In this document: piece by piece, positions 60,705-64,000 of the stretch
Numbering within the stretch: the first letter of the stretch is position 1
Layout: every line of letters starts with the position of its first letter
From: CAZDWZ01 sp964509425
GTDB lineage: Bacteria; Bdellovibrionota_C; UBA2361; SZUA-149; CAZDWZ01
DNA length: 64,000 nucleotides
Reading direction: 5' to 3'
Assembly: GCA_964509425.1 (NCBI GenBank)
Contig: CAZDWZ010000004.1
Location: forward strand, 310,001 to 374,000
Made by a program: the position numbers and the translations under genes
The notes under the pieces: model-generated
Database searches by the model: none
What the model was told of the DNA's origin: nothing
The model's input: the letters and a program-made list of their open reading frames with translations, nothing else

Positions 60705-62669
60705 TCAGTGAGGCAGCACTGGAGGAACTCCGCCTTCTTGGCTGGATTCCTTATTCGTCTCATCTATGAGACGCCGAGCCGTGAGCGCTATCTCGCTGAG
60801 AGATATCGGCTTGGACAGACAACGATCGACGCCGAGCTTCAGAAAGCGTTCGATGTCGAAAATGAACGCCTTAGCGCTGAGGAGGATAATCGGAATCCCA
60901 CCACCGCCCGGCACTCCACGAATCATCGCCACAACTTCTTCGCCTGGCTGACCCGGAATGTCATTTTCGATAATCGCGAGGCGCACCGGCATGTCTCGGA
61001 TTCTCCGCAAAACTTCCCTATTTGATTGCGCTTCAAGAATTGTAAATCCTTGCCGCTCAAGATAGGTCGAAAGCATTTGGCGACTCGACGAGTCGGAGTC
61101 GACGATCAGGATCGCTTCGCCGTTTCCTTGTGGAGGAAGCAGCTCGGCGTTCTCGATATTTTCCGCAGTCAGCTCGGTGCGTGAAAGCTCGCATCCCGGC
61201 AACACAATCCAGAACGTCGATCCCATTCCCACTTCCGACTCGAATCCGGCGAGACCACCATTTACTTCAGCAAGCTTCCGGGTGAGCGGCATTCCAAGAC
61301 CGGTTCCCATCTGCTTGAGAGCGTATTCGTCTTCAACACGCTCGAAGGCCGCAAAAACCTTCTCCTTTTGATCGTCAGGGATTCCGATTCCGTTGTCCTT
61401 AACCGATATTTTGACTCGATCTCCGGCATATCGCGTGGCGCTCAGCACGATCGTTCCGCCTTCCGGCGTGTATTTTACAGCGTTCGTCAGGAAGTTGATA
61501 ATCATCTGCCGAGCATGGCGTTTGTCGCACACCATCCCCATGTTGCCGTCCACATTCTCAAGTATGAGATTATGCTTCTTTTCGACAGCCTGCGAACGCA
61601 CGACCGTGCTCAAGTCTTCGAGAATTTCCCGAACCGGAATTTCGATCGATTTCGCCGTCACTTTGCCCGCCTCAACCTTCGCATAATCGAGAACATCGTT
61701 AACCAAATCGAGAAGGTGGTCACCGCTCGTCTTGATCATCAGGAGAGTTTGTTTCTGCTGTTCCGAGATCTCACCGCAGAGTCCTTCGATCAACAGTTCC
61801 ACACCATTCAGAATGATCGCCAGCGGTCCACGTATTTCATGACTGAGGTTCGCGAGGAAACCCGTCTTTGCCCGCACACTTTCTTCGCTGGCTCGGCGGA
61901 ATCGAAGCAGCTCCTCGGTAAATCTGGCGTCGATCAACCGGAGGGCGCCTTGCATGGCAAGGAGTTGCACGAGATCCTCCTGCTTCTCGTTCCGCTTCGA
62001 ACCATTTTGCAGCTCGACGCGGAGGGCACCAAAAGGGTGTCCGGCGATGAGCATCGGCGCGACGATAACGCCCTCATCGCGGCAATCAAGCGCCGATTCT
62101 TGCTGTCTTCCCTCTGCTTGCACCAGCATCGATTGCGTCTCGCACGAACGTGGCACACCTTTCAGGAAAGCTTGTGACCACAAATCTGAGACTTCGTCAT
62201 ACAGCGAGATCTCGACCGCGTTGGCATCGAGCTCACGCTCGGCGACGTCAACGATGCGTTGGAGATGACCCGCGAGCTCTCGGCTGGCCGAGTCCGCTCC
62301 ACTCACGGAGATTTTTAAGGATTTTGTTTGTGCATTTTTTCCATGGGCCTCGTGCTTTGCTGAGGCCAGCATCGCAACACGGCGATACTGTTGGAAATCG
62401 CGAAGCATCATCGACATTACTTCCGGGACATCCCCATCCAACAACGGGCTTCCCATTGTTTTTTCAGCGGAATGCAAATACCGAATGAGCGCACGCTCAC
62501 GATATATTTGAACGGCGATGACGAACCAGGCTGCTGAAGCGACTCCGGCGAGAAGCGCATAATCCAGGTCGCCCCGGAGAGCTTGCACAACGAGAATGAG
62601 CAGGCACAACAGCCCGACGAGCGCGGAACCCGTGCTCAACATGCTATAGAAGCGCTGGCGCTTTTCCAC
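60705..62669 (-). CDS. Hybrid sensor histidine kinase with degenerate receiver
   Basis: 654 residues. Two membrane helices (about 13-58), a coiled segment, a GAF-like sensor domain (about 130-260), HisKA with phosphorylation site FLANLSHEIRGPLAI at about residue 280, HATPase with NFLTNAVKYTPEGG, KDNGIGIP, TGLGMPLTRKL (N, G1, G2 boxes), and a C-terminal receiver (about 515-635). In the receiver the phosphoacceptor position is Glu (LAIIENDIPG) and one acidic-pocket Asp is Ser (VDSDSS), while Lys (LSKPIS) remains. Asp-to-Glu often mimics the phosphorylated state, so the receiver may act constitutively or as a docking domain. Partner regulators are not certain. Confidence 0.92.
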   Translation of the reverse strand: MEKRQRFYSMLSTGSALVGLLCLLILVVQALRGDLDYALLAGVASAAWFVIAVQIYRERALIRYLHSAEKTMGSPLLDGDVPEVMSMMLRDFQQYRRVAMLASAKHEAHGKNAQTKSLKISVSGADSASRELAGHLQRIVDVAERELDANAVEISLYDEVSDLWSQAFLKGVPRSCETQSMLVQAEGRQQESALDCRDEGVIVAPMLIAGHPFGALRVELQNGSKRNEKQEDLVQLLAMQGALRLIDARFTEELLRFRRASEESVRAKTGFLANLSHEIRGPLAIILNGVELLIEGLCGEISEQQKQTLLMIKTSGDHLLDLVNDVLDYAKVEAGKVTAKSIEIPVREILEDLSTVVRSQAVEKKHNLILENVDGNMGMVCDKRHARQMIINFLTNAVKYTPEGGTIVLSATRYAGDRVKISVKDNGIGIPDDQKEKVFAAFERVEDEYALKQMGTGLGMPLTRKLAEVNGGLAGFESEVGMGSTFWIVLPGCELSRTELTAENIENAELLPPQGNGEAILIVDSDSSSRQMLSTYLERQGFTILEAQSNREVLRRIRDMPVRLAIIENDIPGQPGEEVVAMIRGVPGGGGIPIILLSAKAFIFDIERFLKLGVDRCLSKPISLSEIALTARRLIDETNKESSQEGGVPPVLPH

Positions 62670-62759
62670 CCGACTCCAATTCTCACTATCCTGATTTCTT
62701 CAGGGATTCTCGATTAGGATGTCTGCATCCCGCAAAAGTTTTCGACAGCAAATTTCTCG

Positions 62760-63347
62760 CTAATGATCCCCGCCCGAATTCTTTTTCACCCGCTTTTCAG
62801 AAAGCTTCCGAGCCTGTGAAGCGAGCACCTGGGGAACGTTCTTTGACCGAGACAGATTCACCAAATCCTTATCGGTCAAGAACTTGAACCATTTGAGAGT
62901 CACATCGACGGGCATCTTTGGATTGTTACACACCAAGAGTTTCATTGTGTAACCTTTCATCCATTGCGAATTATTCGCCACCGCACGGAGAACGGCTTCG
63001 TCGACGTTCGTATTCTTCGCAACATCGCTGACTTCGCCGTCGGAGATTCGAGGATTGTCGAGCACGAAGAGCTGCACCATCCGATTCGGATCACGCAAGA
63101 GGCCGATGCGGGCCGCCTTATTACCGAACATCGCGAGCTTGATTCTCTGGGGAATGCTGAGGTCTCTGAGATTGATCTGCGCCTTCTTCTGAAGAGATTG
63201 CTCATCCTCTTCATCGTCATCAGGATCGAGGAGAGCTTTGGGGAGCTCAGAGAGGTCAGTATTCGCGAGGAGGGCCTGCCGTTCAGGGCCGTCCTCGAGC
63301 CGTTCGAGAGCCAACTTTTCCAAACGTTCAATGTCGGCTTTAAGCAT
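62760..63347 (-). CDS. Deltaproteobacterial-type repeat protein of unknown function
   Basis: 195 residues from ATG 63347 (MLKADIERL; two codons earlier is also possible). Acidic linker (DPDDDEEDEQ) near residues 52-62, then a helical-repeat domain: LSIPQRIKLAMFGNKAARIGLLRDPNRMVQLFVL, NPRISDGEVSDVAKNTNVDEAVLRAVANNSQWM, LVCNNPKMPVDV, and LTDKDLVNLSRSKNVPQVL. This set of phrases is very familiar from Desulfo- and Myxo-type genomes, where it is annotated as an uncharacterised HEAT-like protein. Cytoplasmic, no enzyme motif. It is 22 nt downstream of birA on the same strand, so probably the same operon. Confidence 0.7.
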   Translation of the reverse strand: MLKADIERLEKLALERLEDGPERQALLANTDLSELPKALLDPDDDEEDEQSLQKKAQINLRDLSIPQRIKLAMFGNKAARIGLLRDPNRMVQLFVLDNPRISDGEVSDVAKNTNVDEAVLRAVANNSQWMKGYTMKLLVCNNPKMPVDVTLKWFKFLTDKDLVNLSRSKNVPQVLASQARKLSEKRVKKNSGGDH

Positions 63348-63375
63348 AATCAAGTCTGCGGAGCTCTAGGGGAAT

Positions 63376-64000
63376 CTAAGGCGATTCGATCTCTCCCGAA
63401 TAGATGACGGTGACGATGCCGGTGGATGCATCTTTTAATCTAAGGCCCCCATCGTTCTCGACGCCGAGCACGATGCCGCTGACCTTGCCCGAGGGAGTTT
63501 CGATTTCAACACTCTGCCCCACGGTTCCGGCCCGTTCGTTCCAAATCGGAGCAAAAGCCGCGAATCCCTTGACCACGAAGAGCGAGAGCGTTCGATTGAC
63601 CGAGGTCATTAAAGCCGCAGCTGCTGCGGGATAAGAGACGGATTTTCCCGCCAGCTCTTCCAGCGAGATTCCGGGAACCTCCTGCGGGAACTCTTGTCGA
63701 GTGAGATTCACGCCAATGCCGACGTGGAGCGTCTGACTGCCGGGGGACTGCTTCGATGCGTGTGCGTCAACGAGTATACCCGCGAGCTTCCGCCGTCCGC
63801 CCCCTTCCACGGCATCCGCAAGCACGTCGTTCGGCCATTTCAGATACGACTTCACACCAAAGCCTTCCACGAAATCCTGCACGGCGAGTCCGACGGCGAG
63901 AGACAAACCGCTCAGTTGCCCGGGCTCTGTTGGGACATGTGTCAGGAAGGTCACGTAGATCCCCTTTGAGTCGGTGGAGATCCAAGGTCGCTGCTTTCTT
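63376..64000 (-). CDS. birA: Biotin-[acetyl-CoA-carboxylase] ligase (5' end outside window)
   Basis: Attaches biotin to the AccB carrier. The frame is open to the right edge, and its first visible residues (KQRPWISTDSKGIYVTF) match the biotin-binding GRGRxGRxW region, so the gene begins beyond 64000. The rest is canonical: LKWPNDVL near the front, GRRKLAGILVDA, VGIGVNLTRQEFP and the C-terminal SH3-like domain (GQSVEIETPSGKVSGIVLGVENDGGL). No N-terminal DNA-binding domain can be seen because that part would lie outside. About 208 codons are present out of roughly 260-320. Confidence 0.93.
   Translation of the reverse strand, partial: RKQRPWISTDSKGIYVTFLTHVPTEPGQLSGLSLAVGLAVQDFVEGFGVKSYLKWPNDVLADAVEGGGRRKLAGILVDAHASKQSPGSQTLHVGIGVNLTRQEFPQEVPGISLEELAGKSVSYPAAAAALMTSVNRTLSLFVVKGFAAFAPIWNERAGTVGQSVEIETPSGKVSGIVLGVENDGGLRLKDASTGIVTVIYSGEIESP

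Noticed and set aside
1..64000. CRISPR array, insertion sequence, prophage or replication origin
   Set aside because: No evenly spaced repeat-spacer series, no transposase, recombinase or phage structural gene, and no dnaA or DnaA-box cluster was seen. The short tandem repeats at 28.2 and 35.4 kb have no spacers.

Overview
The window looks like chromosome from a Gram-negative, oxygen-using bacterium of deltaproteobacterial or myxococcal type. The LPS genes (an LpxC domain, an O-antigen-ligase-like protein), oxygen-dependent coproporphyrinogen oxidase (HemF), a cyclic beta-1,2-glucan synthase, type IV pilus parts (pilin with a sigma-54-type promoter, PilP-like protein), an MglA GTPase beside a roadblock/LC7 protein, and several receiver-domain proteins fit this. 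The assignment is inference: there is no rRNA gene or taxon-specific marker here.

Layout. 0-8.3 kb: 3' part of a giant cyclic glucan synthase, cut by the window edge. 8.4-18.8 kb: spermidine-synthase-like membrane protein, hpt, thiolase, TrmB-type regulator, periplasmic binding protein, O-antigen-ligase-like protein. 18.8-24.7 kb: housekeeping block on the minus strand (prs, rplY, pth, rpsF, rplI, ispE, tRNA-Gln), then a phosphatase gene that overlaps tRNA-Arg, and a proline-iminopeptidase-like hydrolase. 25.8-27.7 kb: small accessory patch with an acyl-carrier-like protein lacking the phosphopantetheine serine, flanked by two unrecognised genes. 28.3-46.4 kb: host-like genes (zinc ribbon, thioesterase, NtrC-type activator, TPR protein, DHH phosphoesterase, PilP, pilin, hemF, MglA/LC7/pseudo-receiver group, Crp, a receiver-LpxC fusion behind purA, ferredoxin, tRNA-Cys).

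46.6-57.2 kb is the unusual part: nine separately transcribed genes in mixed orientation, separated by roughly 200-620 bp, nearly all much richer in G+C than the DNA around them. They encode three related SAM-methyltransferase-fold proteins, a fourth methyltransferase of another type, two LOG-type (Rossmann) nucleotide-hydrolase-like proteins, a dCTP-deaminase homologue, a DMT/EamA exporter and a six-helix membrane protein. Most are followed or flanked by a long hairpin with the same two-part design (outer stem, small internal loop, inner stem) but a different sequence each time. This cassette-like array, centred on nucleotide-handling and methyl-transfer folds, is the best candidate for an undescribed system. 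A nucleotide-derived metabolite or a nucleotide-based defence are the two readings I consider; neither is shown.

57.3-64 kb returns to host-like composition: an unknown protein, a bacterial RAP/FAST-like helical-repeat protein, a PhoB-type regulator, a small unknown protein, a hybrid kinase with a degenerate receiver, a deltaproteobacterial-type repeat protein and the 3' part of birA.
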